Shown: positions 27,301 through 35,724 of the stretch, in pieces
Position numbering within the stretch: position 1 is the stretch's first letter
How the letters are laid out: every line of letters begins with the position of its first letter
DNA from: Streblospio benedicti
Taxonomy: Eukaryota; Annelida; Polychaeta; Spionida; Spionidae
Direction: 5' to 3'
Length of the DNA: 64,000 nucleotides
Assembly (NCBI GenBank): GCA_019095985.1
Contig: CM032666.1
Coordinates: forward strand, 4,466,436-4,530,435
Notes under the pieces: model-generated
Database searches by the model: none
Told to the model about the DNA's origin: nothing
The model's input: the letters and a program-made list of their open reading frames with translations, nothing else
Made by a program: the position numbers and the translations under genes

Positions 27301-29086
27301 CCAGCATCATGGGAGCAGGGAGGGGGTGTTTATACTACTGTGATTTACAATCGCTATACCACGTACATTAGTATTAGTGTGTATGGTACACGTTTCTTCT
27401 AATATAGTAGTAGTGTGTATGGTAAAGTGTTTGTAAATCATAGTAGTTATATGTATACCTTCCCCCTCCCTGCTACCATGATGCTTTGGTCCATAGTTAC
27501 CACAACACACATTTTATTGGGGTTATCTATTTCAATAGTTGATGGAATATTCAAGCTGAACAAACATTAGTGAATGAACCAGCCCAGTATATATTACAGC
27601 TCATTGGAGCCAATTATCTAAGGCGACAAAACTTTGTTCCCTAGTTTCAGTTTTGCACTGATGCATAGTGGAAGAGCCTGATAAACGAAAAATAGTTCTC
27701 TTGCCAAATTTATTTATATTATCCAACCGGCATCATATAATTCTTGCCTTTTTTCATTCTCAAATCACCGTATCTATGTTTGCATTACTTGATTTTTTCC
27801 ATGAAACTTCGTTTTCGTTTTCAAAGTGCAGTCGGAACATTTGAACTACTGAACATGCATATTGACACGGAAACATTCTTGTGTATACATTTTTCATATA
27901 TCACAATATAATAAAGTAAGTTATTTCTATTTTCTGGCAAGCATTCGTAATAGATTGGTTGAATAACATTATTAATGGATTATACATTGCTATATTTGAG
28001 AACGACAATTAACAAATGCAATGTTTAATCGATTTGACACCTAGAATCACGGCAAAACGTGCACGACTTAGATCTAGTGATAATGAAAGCAGATCTATAC
28101 ACGTGATTGAACTTTCTTTCATAATAAACCGTATGCAATGTCATATACGCCCAGGAAAGTTACTTTTGGTGAAATTACCATGACAAAATAAAGTCAGGTT
28201 TGTTGGTGGAAAAAGAAATTTAGAACCTTAAGCCCATGTTCTATGTTAGGCCCAGGGGCCTTTATACGTGAATAGACAAATGCAATGTCATAATAACAAA
28301 GAATGTTTTTAAAAAGCTGAAATTTTTATTCAATTACTTTAACACAAACACAGTCTTTTTAAAACAGGTTATTTGATAGTACAAATTTTGGATTGGATTT
28401 TTTATTTTGCTCTTCCCTCTCCTTAGAAATGAGCATTTTTTTAAATATTTTCCTCCCTACTTTTTAATTTTTAGAAGATTTTTTTTTATTTTCCACCCGA
28501 CCCAGAGCAGCAATTGTATGTTTTTTTTTTCATTTTCCCTCACCCCCTCTTGAAAATTTTAGATCCAAAAAAAATCTGAAACTAGGGATCAAAGTTTTGT
28601 CGATAATGTTTTGGTGAATGCGCTTTTAGTCATTAACACATATTCTGCATGTATGAAAAATTTACATAAGATCAAGAACATCCAGTACTGCCTATTATCA
28701 TCACAATATACAAATAATGTGCACATTGATGTTCAAGTGCAATTTAACTTATGTCTAGTCAGTATGAACATGAATTCATAAAGTACAATAGAGATGATAA
28801 TAACACGTTATTCTATATCCTCCAGGCTGTGCGCTGGCGCCGTCGCCGTGGAGGTCGCGGATCTTCTGCATGCTGTGGGCTGGTAGGCGCCGCCGGGGCT
28901 GCGGATGGTGCTCCCGGGGCTGCTGCGGGCACTGCCGGTGTCGCGGCACTCGACAAGACATGTCTGCAGCGACTCAACACCAGCGGCCAGGGAGGCGACG
29001 GCGACGGAAGGTCAGCAGGAGGCAGTGGAGGTAGCAAGGCAGGGGAGGGCCAGGACAGGCGCTCCGCAGAGGACTGCTACAGTTGA
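3117..29086 (+). CDS. Class A (rhodopsin-family) G-protein-coupled receptor, peptide-receptor type, multi-exon, TM3-TM4 exon missing
   Basis: Eight coding exons on one strand splice in phase: 3117-3302, 9770-9883, 13294-13494, 17206-17386, 19309-19509, 21214-21287, 27113-27269 and 28826-29086. The product is a plasma-membrane receptor that should couple a ligand, probably a peptide, to a G protein. Seen: an N-terminus with two Asn-X-Ser sites; TM1 with LLTNTL (N1.50); TM2 with AAADLGFL (D2.50); TM5 with FLLPS (P5.50); TM6 with LNAPNHAY (P6.50; the usual CWxP is changed); TM7 with TNFFLY, an NPxxY variant with Phe for Pro that some invertebrate peptide receptors carry; helix 8 QRFRSGL followed by Cys-rich CTSLCC, possible palmitoylation sites. 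TM3, DRY and TM4 are not encoded anywhere I can see. They should lie between 13494 and 17206, where there is an assembly gap. The visible part is about 457 residues; with the missing part about 530 is likely. The ligand cannot be assigned. Confidence 0.88.
5848..6040. repeat. Minisatellite, unit about 35 bp, about five copies
   Basis: Diverged units contain GGACTATTGGTGACTGT followed by AAACTGGGGCTTTA. The copies vary in length by a few bases and at several positions. Confidence 0.8.
7070..7458. repeat. Diverged direct-repeat copy A (pair with about 9093-9503)
   Basis: The two segments share GTGATTGGCTTTATAGT, TTCATCTGGATGT and ACACAAGATCATAGGCACAC/TCACAAGATCATAGGCACAC in the same order. Their 3' parts are both rich in GCGGGTGC-type words and end in CAGGGCTCTGG. 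The copies are about 2 kb apart and differ at many positions, so this is an old repeat rather than a recent tandem duplication. Confidence 0.75.
7560..8781 (+). mobile_element. LTR-retrotransposon fossil, non-coding remnant
   Basis: A primer-binding-site-like sequence lies at 7653-7670 and a purine-rich tract at 8641-8652 runs directly into TGTGACAAAAATC, a plausible start of a 3' LTR. Only about 1 kb separates them, with no recognisable gag or pol frame. The element is broken, and its outer limits are blurred by the repeats on each side. The superfamily cannot be settled; a BEL/Pao- or Gypsy-like origin is possible. It looks old. Confidence 0.5.
8784..9503. mobile_element. Candidate short TIR DNA element, 720 bp
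   Basis: The ends are inverted: CCAGAGCCCTG at 8784-8794 and CAGGGCTCTGG at 9493-9503. The CAGGG-type tip resembles hAT-family ends, but I see no convincing 8-bp target duplication and no transposase. Most of its right part matches direct-repeat copy A at 7070-7458, which ends with the same tip at 7446-7456. Confidence 0.45.
9770..9883 (+). CDS. Receptor exon 2: pre-TM1 segment
   Basis: Exactly 38 codons lie between a pyrimidine-rich acceptor (CTATTACAG) and a consensus donor (AAG/GTAAGT). It encodes a Leu/Ala-rich helix-like stretch, then PPAQNIYLNTVATK, which leads into TM1. It is phase 0 on both sides. Confidence 0.85.
9884..13293 (+). other. Intron after receptor exon 2
   Basis: GT-AG intron of 3.4 kb. 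It contains a run of about 17 G near 11912-11928 and, just before the next acceptor, a CACTGACCA-type simple repeat (about 13220-13282). No exon or assignable element is seen. Confidence 0.65.
13220..13282. repeat. CACTGACCA simple repeat next to a splice acceptor
   Basis: Short degenerate units of CACTGACCACTCA end about 11 bases before the exon 3 acceptor (TGTTGCAG). The repeat occupies the region where the branch point and pyrimidine tract normally sit. Confidence 0.7.
13294..13494 (+). CDS. Receptor exon 3: TM1, first intracellular loop and TM2
   Basis: This exon has 67 codons. TM1 is LVVTSAILLLGLLTNTL continuing to VMLL, with the conserved Asn of class A TM1. The loop is TRLRRHSSS. TM2 is VYLAALAAADLGFLVTLL, with the conserved Asp. 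The donor after CATG is GTGAGC. An upstream alternative donor at CTCAAG/GTCTAC is weaker. Phase 0 on both sides. Confidence 0.9.
14975..15074. other. Assembly gap, 100 N
   Basis: Exactly 100 N, a conventional placeholder length, so the true size is unknown. It probably hides the receptor's TM3-TM4 exon(s). Confidence 0.95.
15228..15959. mobile_element. TIR DNA element without coding capacity, 732 bp
   Basis: The left end ACAGTAAATCTCCTCAACAA (15228 onward) pairs with the right end, whose reverse complement reads ACAGTAAATCTTCCCAACAA (to 15959). The arms stay similar for about 25 bp with two mismatches. The motif CCGTTG recurs several times inside. No transposase frame is present, so it is MITE-like. 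Target duplication is unclear. Confidence 0.7.
17206..17386 (+). CDS. Receptor exon: extracellular loop 2 and TM5
   Basis: The acceptor CACCCCCAG precedes one codon-completing base, then YCTDLPRF. The Cys is in the position of the conserved loop-2 cysteine that bridges to TM3. TM5 is AAITFLLPSAVIIVLNISIF with the conserved Pro, followed by the loop residues AKIRGIIHAQSQ. The donor is CACAG/GTGGGA, phase 0. Confidence 0.88.
17387..19308 (+). other. Intron between the TM5 and loop-3/TM6 exons
   Basis: GT-AG intron of 1.9 kb. It holds the 36-bp repeat at 18301-18444 and a following ATGTT-rich tract to about 18505. A GC-richer segment near 18525-18760 has no recognised identity. Confidence 0.6.
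18301..18444 (+). repeat. Four exact-length 36-bp tandem units, open in frame
   Basis: Four units of exactly 36 bp encode a 12-residue repeat close to AERKPTTTKSLS on the + strand. Differences between units include several synonymous ones (AGA/CGA, CCC/CCT, ACA/ACC, CTG/CTC) and about four that change residues. All three forward frames keep the 12-residue period, so length alone does not prove coding. An ATGTTATGTTTTGTT-type tract follows directly. It lies deep in an intron with no obvious splice sites. Confidence 0.8.
19309..19509 (+). CDS. Receptor exon: third intracellular loop and TM6
   Basis: This exon has 67 codons between TCCCCACAG and AAG/GTAGGG. The first part is a Gly/Arg/Pro-rich loop. 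TM6 starts after LKTTRM and reads LLVVSTVFVVLNAPNHAYK. The TM6 proline is kept, but the usual Cys-Trp before it is replaced by Leu-Asn, as in several invertebrate peptide receptors. Confidence 0.88.
19890..20450 (+). mobile_element. Penelope-like element fragment, GIY-YIG endonuclease domain
   Basis: Translation from 19890 gives KYIGEMSRSLFVRGKQH, the second half of a GIY-YIG nuclease (YIG, then Arg and His). AFRKHINEYHP and, about 60 residues later, DADITMNSKLDHYQPAIRR follow. MNSK with a preceding Glu is typical of Penelope-like elements. No reverse transcriptase is seen, and the frame has an in-frame stop before the MNSK part, so it is a dead 3' fragment. A short hairpin motif (20400-20425) and an AT-rich tail follow. 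Confidence 0.75.
20400..20425 (+). other. Hammerhead-like hairpin at the end of the Penelope-like fragment
   Basis: CTGATGAGGGCATCAGCC is followed by GAAAAC. It has the CUGAUGA and GAAA boxes of a hammerhead core around a 3-bp GGC/GCC stem. Penelope-like elements are known to carry hammerhead motifs. The stem is short and offset by one G, so activity is doubtful. Confidence 0.35.
21214..21287 (+). CDS. Receptor exon: extracellular loop 3 and start of TM7
   Basis: This 74-nt exon lies between TTTGCAG and CAT/GTAAGT. It reads MYMKISGEENLPEHHIILYT and then VCEL, closing the TM6-TM7 loop and entering TM7. It ends after two bases of a codon that the next exon completes. Confidence 0.85.
21288..27112 (+). 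other. Intron interrupting TM7
   Basis: GT-AG intron of 5.8 kb. It contains the LINE at about 24917-26350. At 23600-24300 there is a region with repeated ACTCGC/GCGAGT words that might be a degraded inverted-repeat element. I see nothing else that I can name. Confidence 0.6.
24917..26350 (+). mobile_element. 5'-truncated non-LTR retrotransposon (CR1/L2/Jockey-like LINE)
   Basis: One frame runs from about 24917 to 26236. Seen: RT block B (GVPQGSVLGPLLFLIYIDDL), the catalytic FADDT box, thumb-region SHTYLGLRL, and a C-terminal His/Cys motif (HFFLHCPLFDDSRE). The frame carries two in-frame stops, at 25526-25528 and near 25675, and there is no endonuclease or 5' part. It is therefore a dead, 5'-truncated copy. 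About 100 bp of 3' tail follows the final stop. It lies in the receptor intron on the gene's sense strand. Confidence 0.9.
27113..27269 (+). CDS. Receptor exon: TM7 end, helix 8 and Cys-rich tail
   Basis: One base completes the Met codon, then YYVSFCTNFFLYSVFSQRFR. TNFFLY takes the place of NPxxY. Helix 8 (SQRFRSGLLQLLRR) is followed by LPCTSLCCRRR, a likely palmitoylation and basic patch. The donor is AAG/GTGACG, phase 0. Confidence 0.9.
27293..27494. mobile_element. MITE, about 202 bp, with target duplication, 24 nt after a splice donor
   Basis: The left end ATGGGCCCCAGCATCATGGG pairs with the right end CCATGATGCTTTGGTCCAT. Inner arms also pair (CTACTGTGATTTACAA against TTGTAAATCATAGTAG). 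The flanks repeat AGTTACCAC at 27284-27292 and 27495-27503, a 9-bp duplication compatible with MULE-type insertion. Related copies lie at 49120-49292 and, in part, at about 33169-33215. No coding frame. Confidence 0.85.
28826..29086 (+). CDS. Receptor last exon: intracellular C-terminal tail and stop
   Basis: The acceptor ATCCTCCAG leads in phase 0 into 86 codons and TGA. The tail starts AVRWRRRRGGRGSSACC, then turns Ala/Gly-rich, then Gly/Ser/Asp-rich, and ends RRSAEDCYS. It is low in complexity, so conservation outside close relatives is unlikely. The frame is fixed by the upstream exon phase; another frame stops early. Confidence 0.8.
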   Translation, partial: AVRWRRRRGGRGSSACCGLVGAAGAADGAPGAAAGTAGVAALDKTCLQRLNTSGQGGDGDGRSAGGSGGSKAGEGQDRRSAEDCYS

Positions 29087-29199
29087 ATGCACCTGCTTTA
29101 GGATGACTTGACAATGCTGATGAAATGGAACTGTAGATATGGCAATGATATGAGTTTTTTGGTTCTCGGATATGTCAAACGGATTAGTTAAGTACTGTA

Positions 29200-29434
29200 T
29201 TTCCGTGTTTTGTAGCCGAAGTCTTTATTGTTTTCAAAACATGTCTAACAAAGGTATTTAATTGAGAGAGGCGTCTATTTGAAGAAGGCGTTAATTAACA
29301 CCATAAGTTAGACACACCTGAGGAAGCCAGAGTAACTTATCAAGTAACTTCAAATAAACGTCACCACTTGTTCCTAACCCGGCGTCTATTTGAGGGGAGG
29401 CTACAATTTGGGCAGAGGCTACAAAACACGGAAA
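29200..29434. mobile_element. MITE, about 235 bp, TA target site
   Basis: The ends TATTTCCGTGTTTTGTAGCC (29198-29217) and its perfect reverse complement (29417-29436) form a 20-bp inverted repeat. If the outer TA on each side is the target duplication, the element is 29200-29434. It lies just downstream of the receptor stop codon, so it may be inside the 3' untranslated region. Confidence 0.75.
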
Positions 29435-29810
29435 TATGATTTTTTTTTTTTTTTTTTTAATTTTTTTTACGGTAATTTGCATTGAGCAATAAGCGGTTTT
29501 TGCTCACAGAGGTGGGTGAGCTTGTCCACGCCCATCATTAGACAGTGTGTGGTTCAAGAATCACGCTGTTGACTTGTGTTGGTTGACATCATTTAAACTG
29601 TGTATGGTGTTGCCAATTTACAAACATACTGATGTAACATGCATCGCATGTAATCCTGTGTAGTGTTCTTATTTTATGGGGTACTGGAGTACAAATCAAA
29701 GTTGGGGAAAGTGTAGTCAAATAATTGAACATAACATGTCCTTGCACAGTCAACATATGGAATAGTCTAACACCAGTTGTGATGTGGACTAGTCTACATG
29801 CTGTATTAAG

Positions 29811-30300
29811 GTGTGGCGGCTGGTCAACAGACCGGCGTGTTCGCATCCTGGACTCAGTGCGAGAAACAAGTCCGGGGCTTCTCGGGAGCAAAGTTTAAGA
29901 AGTTTAACACTGAGCCCCTGGCCTGGGACTTTGTGAAGAGGATCACCAGTGACACGTCAGTGTGTTCACCAGGTAGAATGCATGGTGTAGAAAGCCTGAC
30001 CACAACAGCAGATGACCAAGGTCACCTGTTAAACAGAGGTACAGTGCAGCAGACTCTGTAGAAAGGCTTAGGCGTGATATACAAGAGGTTCCTCCAGTGA
30101 TGGATGGACAGAACAGTTTGGTCAATGATGATAGTTCACAGGCATGTCGTGTAAAAAGGAAGTGCTGTGCGGACTTTGGTGACAGAGAAGCATCACATGA
30201 CGGATATAATGTGATGAGGCTGATATAGGCACTACAGCAGAGTGTGCAGAGCATGAGGCTCACCATAGACAAGATGAGGGAGTGTGTTGTTTAGGCAGAG
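29811..30300 (+). pseudogene. RNase H1-type hybrid-binding domain, isolated exon or broken copy
   Basis: The frame from 29813 reads QQTGVFASWTQCEKQVRGFS and then AKFKKFNTEPLAWDFVKRIT. This matches the N-terminal hybrid-binding domain (viroplasmin/Cauli_VI fold) of RNase H1: TGVF, the central Trp, a Gln-Val before the loop, the F-K-K-F core and A-W-x-F-V. In RNase H1 the domain grips RNA/DNA hybrids. No RNase H catalytic domain follows. An acceptor-like TATTAAG (to 29810) and a donor-like ACCAG/GTAGAA (29973) would bound a 162-nt exon. Alternatively the open frame ends at 30058 and another frame stays open to about 30227, as in a frame-shifted intronless copy. The composition is GC-rich, like host exons here. 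It could be a host gene exon, a processed remnant or a domain carried by a mobile element. Confidence 0.6.
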
Positions 30301-31660
30301 AGGTGTATTTAGGAGCTGAGAGGGCTGGGGGTGGGGGGGTGAGGTCTGGCAGGGAATGCTCAATGTGGACATGGTCTTAGATTGTTTAGAGCACTCTAAT
30401 CCATGATAACTTGAATATACACTGTTGTGCATGGTATGTTGTGACCTTTATGTCTACTACCACAAGAGCAGACGTTATTACCTCATGTATGTCCATAGTC
30501 ATTGTACAAACAGATAAACAAATGTGTGTGATTATCCACCAGTTATTGATTTTAAGTAATGCTAATCTATTAATCATTGCGGTATCTCGCAACTGATCTT
30601 TGTGAATCATGAATATGAGTGGTCAGGCAGGAAGCAACCAATAAGTTGATGAGCATGAAAAGCACTAGAAACGTTTTATGAGCCCTAGAGCATTGGATGA
30701 CTAATGCAGGCTCTAAATTAAGTGGCATCTACATGTAGATGTTGCGATATAATCCCATCAGCATGACTCCGCATTGTAATGGAAACCTCTGAGGTTGTGC
30801 GTTGTGTTTTTAAACATCAGTGTCTTGTTCACTGGGAAGTTCACTTGTGATAAGTTTGCATTTATCCACTGGAGAGGCTCTTTGAAAACTTCTCTGTATC
30901 ATGTAATGATAACTTATTTCCTTTGCTTTTACTTTCACTCGTCTATGATATATTAGTTGCTCTTGTTAAATAAATAGAAGCTTAGGGTTTTAAACCTGTG
31001 TTCAGCTATGTCAATACTGTGGTGGAGTCCTTACATTTATTACATGGTGTGTGATCAGTGGTCAGTACTTACAGCATTGTTATTTCTAATGTACCATGGC
31101 TGGGGTGGGTGGGGGCTGGGGGTGTAAAACAAACTTATTGATAACGAATTCATTGTCTTTGTACAGTGTGTATACATTTAGTTACTTTGAGCTTTATTAA
31201 TGCCACTTTAAAACAAGTTTATTTTACTTTGTACAGTGTACATACTTACTTTGAACTTTATTAATGCCACTTGAAAACAAATTAATTTATACCTCATGTA
31301 AAAGTGTTTAAATGTCAATGGACACATGATGTGAGAGGTATGGTTGTGTATTTTGATTTTGTTACGTTGTGTTGTAAAGAAACTACTATTTTTGATATTG
31401 TATTGGTGATTTTATTATGAGTGCCATGTTTTGTGCGCACATGTGTTATGGCTTGTCTTGCCTATACAACCAAGCACGTACCTAACTATCACGAGTACGT
31501 TGGCCACAATAACTTTGTGCCACACGAATTACATTCAGTAAGACCTGTCGACTAAGGGACACCACTTCAATGGGGACCCTGAGGCGCCGTGCTCTGAATA
31601 TAAAACACATCATTATGATGTACTGTGCATCCCCGGAGACAAATTGATACTGTTGTCTTA
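30300..31660. other. Non-coding stretch with a small tandem duplication
   Basis: No gene is seen. Around 31140-31285 a unit of about 70 bp occurs twice, sharing TTTGTACAGTGT and CTTTATTAATGCCACTT. The rest is unremarkable AT-rich DNA. Confidence 0.6.
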
Positions 31661-31664
31661 GTTA

Positions 31665-32990
31665 TGGTAGGAGGAGAAGGATTTGAGATGTTTTTCTGGC
31701 AGTGAAACCTTTTGATCAATGTGCATGAAAACAACTGTGTATAAATGTTAACTGTTTCTGGTTACTGTAAAACTAGAAATATTCGCGCACAATTTAATTA
31801 GCGAATTTCGCGAGTGGGTTAGAAACCGCAAAATTAAATAGCTCGCAAACATTAATAGTCCGCAAATATTTTTTACCCCATCACATATTACAAAGTTTAC
31901 GGTAACCACTGCTGACTTACCTTAAGTTTTATAGTGCATAGATCTACACAACGGTCTATAAATATTGATTTGCTATTAGATCAGTTTGGGGATTCCCCAT
32001 ATTAGCGATCCAGAAAATAGCGGCCTATAAAAAATATTTCTAATTTGACAACATACTTTTGTGATAGTGACGCATAACAAATACAGTACAAGTATTCATA
32101 AACAATACGCTACTGTGTTAATTTTCTGGTATGTAATAAAGTCTAAAGTAATTTTGAAATGGCCAAGCAACTAACATAAATTAATTATTTAAGAAGACAA
32201 ACAATGTTGCTTCTAATAGATCAAGATGTTTTTTATCTGCCACCTAATTCCAACACGGCCATTGCTACCCGTGAACCTTATATATGATGTATAAGGGAAA
32301 AAAATAGTTGTGAAAAAGTAGAAAATAGTGACATTAGTTTAAATCAATGTTAAATTTTTTAATGAGATTTGAACTTGTGATTACGTATTTTTATGTACAA
32401 GTATACTTATACTTTGGTTCACTTTGTCCTATTACAGTATTTTGTCATTTACTTCAAGTATTAATAAAAGATAAAGTTCTATTTATTGATCGTTAATCTT
32501 TGCTGGAAAATTCTGCTGAAATATTCTTATAAAATTTCCACATTCTTAAAAACCGCAAATTAAATAGCCACGAAAATAATTCATGGATCAAAACCGCGAA
32601 ATTAAATAGCCGCGAATATTTCTAGTTTTACAGTACTCATAAACGACCATTACAATAACTTGCGTTATACAATGATCTACTTTTAATGATTTAGGAGAAG
32701 GAGTTGAGATGCTTTTCTGGCAGTAAAACCTTATGATCAATGTGCATAAAAGCAACTGTGTATAAATGTTAACTATTTCTGGTTACTCATATACAGCCAT
32801 TATGGTAACTTGCGTTATAAAATGATCTACTTTTAATGATTTAGGAGGAGAAGGAGTTGAGATGCTTTTCTGGCAGTAAAACCTTATGATCAATGTGCAT
32901 AAAAACAACTGTGTATAAATGTTAACTATTTCTGGTTACTCATAAAAGACCATTGTGGTATATAATGATCTACTTTTAATGATTTGATGA
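31665..32990. repeat. Tandem repeat of about 150 bp, three copies, one split by a transposon
   Basis: The copies share GAGATGCTTTTCTGGCAGT, ATCAATGTGCAT and CAACTGTGTATAAATGTTAA. Copy 1 begins near 31665 and is interrupted at 31764 by the 869-bp element. Copies 2 and 3 begin near 32691 and 32841, about 150 bp apart. Confidence 0.85.
31765..32633. mobile_element. TIR DNA element, 869 bp, TA target duplication, no transposase
   Basis: The first 23 bases (CTGTAAAACTAGAAATATTC, then GCG) are perfectly inverted at 32611-32633. TA stands at 31763-31764 and again at 32634-32635. Neighbouring repeat copies read GGTTACTCAT where this one has GGTTA, the element, then TACTCAT, so the empty site is preserved beside it. 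Subterminal words such as GCGAAATTAAATAG recur near both ends. The TA target fits Tc1/mariner-like or related enzymes. A shorter relative is at 33724-33936. Confidence 0.92.
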
Positions 32991-33168
32991 ATACCACTGT
33001 AGAAAAATGTAAAACAAATAGGTGACACAATTGTGAAGGAAGAATGCATTTATTTTGTAAGTATGTTGTAATAAATGTTACAATTTAATGATTGGTTGTG
33101 TTATTTTTCACTCACAAACAGTGTTATTGTTCATTCACAAACACCGAAACAAGTGGGTGTTGAATAAA

Positions 33169-33215
33169 GGGGCCCCAGCATCATGAGAATGGGATGGGGT
33201 ATTCATATGTACGCA
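33169..33215. repeat. Partial copy of the ATGGGCCCC-type MITE end
   Basis: GGGGCCCCAGCATCATGAGA, followed by a G-rich stretch, matches the left end of the MITE at 27293-27494. The right end is not seen, so this is a fragment. Confidence 0.6.
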
Positions 33216-33723
33216 ACATTAACATTGCTTTAAAAACTATCATAAAATACAATTTAATATACGAAAGGGAAGTTAACTCATACACACAAGAGGAGTATAC
33301 ATCATGAATACATGCCCTCGTGTCTACCTAATCACTTCACATATTTCAAATGAGCTACCACAGTAGTCTGGCATAACACATATTTCCATACGCAATCAAT
33401 ACATGTCTCCCCAAAGGAAGCAGGGGGTAATTTGCGGTCCCAACATCCCATAGGTGTGACATTTGACATGTATAGTGACAGGCAACACATGATACCATCA
33501 GAGGTTGCATTGATATAGCCGGGGATATAGCACATCAATCACTCGGTCCTCTGCATCATTAGCACACATTATCAAGCCTATATACCATGATCACGGTAAC
33601 GATGGAGACACAATGACTGATACCGCTAAGTACTCCACACCTTAGTCCCGTGCTTCCGTAGAGAGTAATTACGCATAATGTGTTAGACGTGTGGTGGTGG
33701 GTTTGAATCATCCCAGAGACATA

Positions 33724-33936
33724 TTGTAAAACTAGAATATATCGTAGCTATTAAACTTTGTGATTTTCATCTATAAATTATTTTGTGACTATTTAATTTT
33801 GCGATTTTGGTCCATCCTGGACTTACTTTATATAGGCTATTAATGTTTGCTGACTAGGCTATTAATGTTGTGCGTTTTTGCACCTACCCACGAAATTCGC
33901 AAATTAAATTGTGCACAAACATTTGTAATTTTACAG
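33724..33936. mobile_element. Shorter relative of the 869-bp TIR element, 213 bp
   Basis: It starts TTGTAAAACTAGAATATAT and ends ACATTTGTAATTTTACAG, with TA on both sides (33722-33723 and 33937-33938). Internal words (TTAATTTTGCGATTTTGG, CACGAAATTCGC) recall the larger element. The arms are more diverged, so it is probably an older copy. Confidence 0.75.
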
Positions 33937-33953
33937 TATTAACATTAGTGGCA

Positions 33954-34135
33954 CGCTGGGAGCCAGCTGGTTGGCTGGCAGACAGGCTGGTTGGTTGGGA
34001 GGTGGGCTGGCTGGGTGGCAGGGTGGCTGGGTGGCTGGCTGGTGTATTTACTCCCTTGCTTTCTTTTCTCTTATTTACCTACTTGTCTACAATTTACGTA
34101 CTCACTCACTTACTCACTCACTCACTCACTCACCT
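33954..34135. repeat. TGGCTGG-type and ACTC simple repeats
   Basis: 33954-34045 is a degenerate GGCTGG/TGGTTGG run. About 34100-34135 is an ACTC tetranucleotide run. They create long, compositionally odd open frames that are not genes. Confidence 0.9.
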
Positions 34136-34272
34136 ACACTTATATACAGTCGCTCACGCAATGGCCTTCCTAGCGGTGGATGTCGGTCCATTCCCCGAGC
34201 CCTTTGTAGTGATTTCCACATTACATCTCATGCTGCTGGAAGATTCACCGTCTTTCCAGACGGTCACATCCC

Positions 34273-34840
34273 TCTCGGTGTTAACTGTGAAGTCGTTGAT
34301 ATAATCATGAAATTCCCAGAAACAACATGAGTATACATTAGCACGTTCACAAAGTAGATTAAATTGGTGTTGACACTTTGTGAATCAATTATCAGCTCGC
34401 TAAATATATAGATCACTCTCAGCATGTTCATTATCATACACTTAGGCTGTTACAGAATCCTCGTAAGCTGCTACATAGCCCTGATGTGACAGACATGCCT
34501 ATTGCTTGTCCCTGAATGCTCAACGAGTAGTCGCAATGAGAAATGCACATTTCTACACACGTTCTAGATCTATGCACGCTCTACGTCTTCAAACTGACAA
34601 TGTGCAAGTTGACACCCACCTCGACTGACTGAGCTCACTGGTCTGGACTGTATGACCCCTGCTTTAGAGTGGTTGACATGTGACATGTGAAGCACAGCGA
34701 GTGTTTTAGATGGTGTGGTGATTCACAAGTGGACATCACCAGGGTAGAAAGATTCTATGAAAAAATGTATCGAGACATTAACTTATGGTGAATAGCACAA
34801 CCTCTGTAACTGAAAGATAATAGCCCAAACATTTGTTTGT
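34273..34840. repeat. Duplicated segment, copy 1 (direct copy at 38484-39008; inverted part at 39404-39555)
   Basis: It shares ATAATCATGAAATTC, ATTAGCACGTTCACAAAGTA, CATCACCAGGGTAGAAAGAT and ATCGAGACATTAACTTA with 38484-39008 in the same order. It also contains about 75 bp (34381-34455) that the direct copy lacks but the inverted copy has. The L1/Tx1-like LINE begins just after it. Confidence 0.85.
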
Positions 34841-34869
34841 TTTGTTTGTTTTTGTATGATAATTATCAG

Positions 34870-35524
34870 ATTAAAGAATGCATTGATACAGTTAAAAAAA
34901 TAGTAGCATCTCTGGTCTAATGCTAAATTTAGATAAAACAGAGGCATTATGTCTTTGTCAGCCTGATATGCAAAATATTATGTGGTCGAAATCCAACATA
35001 CGGTATCTTGGCATTTGTATAGGGCTTGATAAAATCACTTGTGATAATCTTGATTGGACATCAAAATTAGAAAAATTCCAAAAACTTATTCATTCTTGGA
35101 GACTCCGCAAATTAAGTCTGTTTGGTAAGATAACTATAATCAAATGCTTGGCATTACCAAAATTATTGTATCCAATGATAGATATGTTACCAACACTGTC
35201 ATATCTAATAAAACAAATAGATAAGATGATCCTTTTTAACTTCCTGTGGGGTAAAGTAGATAAGATTAAAAGGAGTGCTTTAATCAATGATTATGACGGA
35301 GGTGGTTGTAAAATAATATTTTTTTTTTTTTTTTTTTTTTTACTTTTAAATTAAAATAGTGATGAAAAACTCAAAACTTTTGCATTGTAACATAATTTAT
35401 GACATACGTATTAATTACTAAAGCCTTTTAGCTGATATTTAAGAAACAAGATTATCTACTATCACTACTGAATTCATTATAAAATAGCATATATAAACTA
35501 TTGTAAATGTTCACAAGAGTAGTC

Positions 35525-35608
<84 letters not shown>

Positions 35609-35650
35609 TTCATATAAAATTATATAAACTATATATATATATATATCATT

Positions 35651-35724
<74 letters not shown>

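Noticed and set aside
33870-34330. Trp/Gly-rich and Ser/Leu/Thr-rich open frames of 119-144 residues
   Set aside because: They are produced by GGCTGG and ACTC simple repeats. All frames stay open because of the repeat period.
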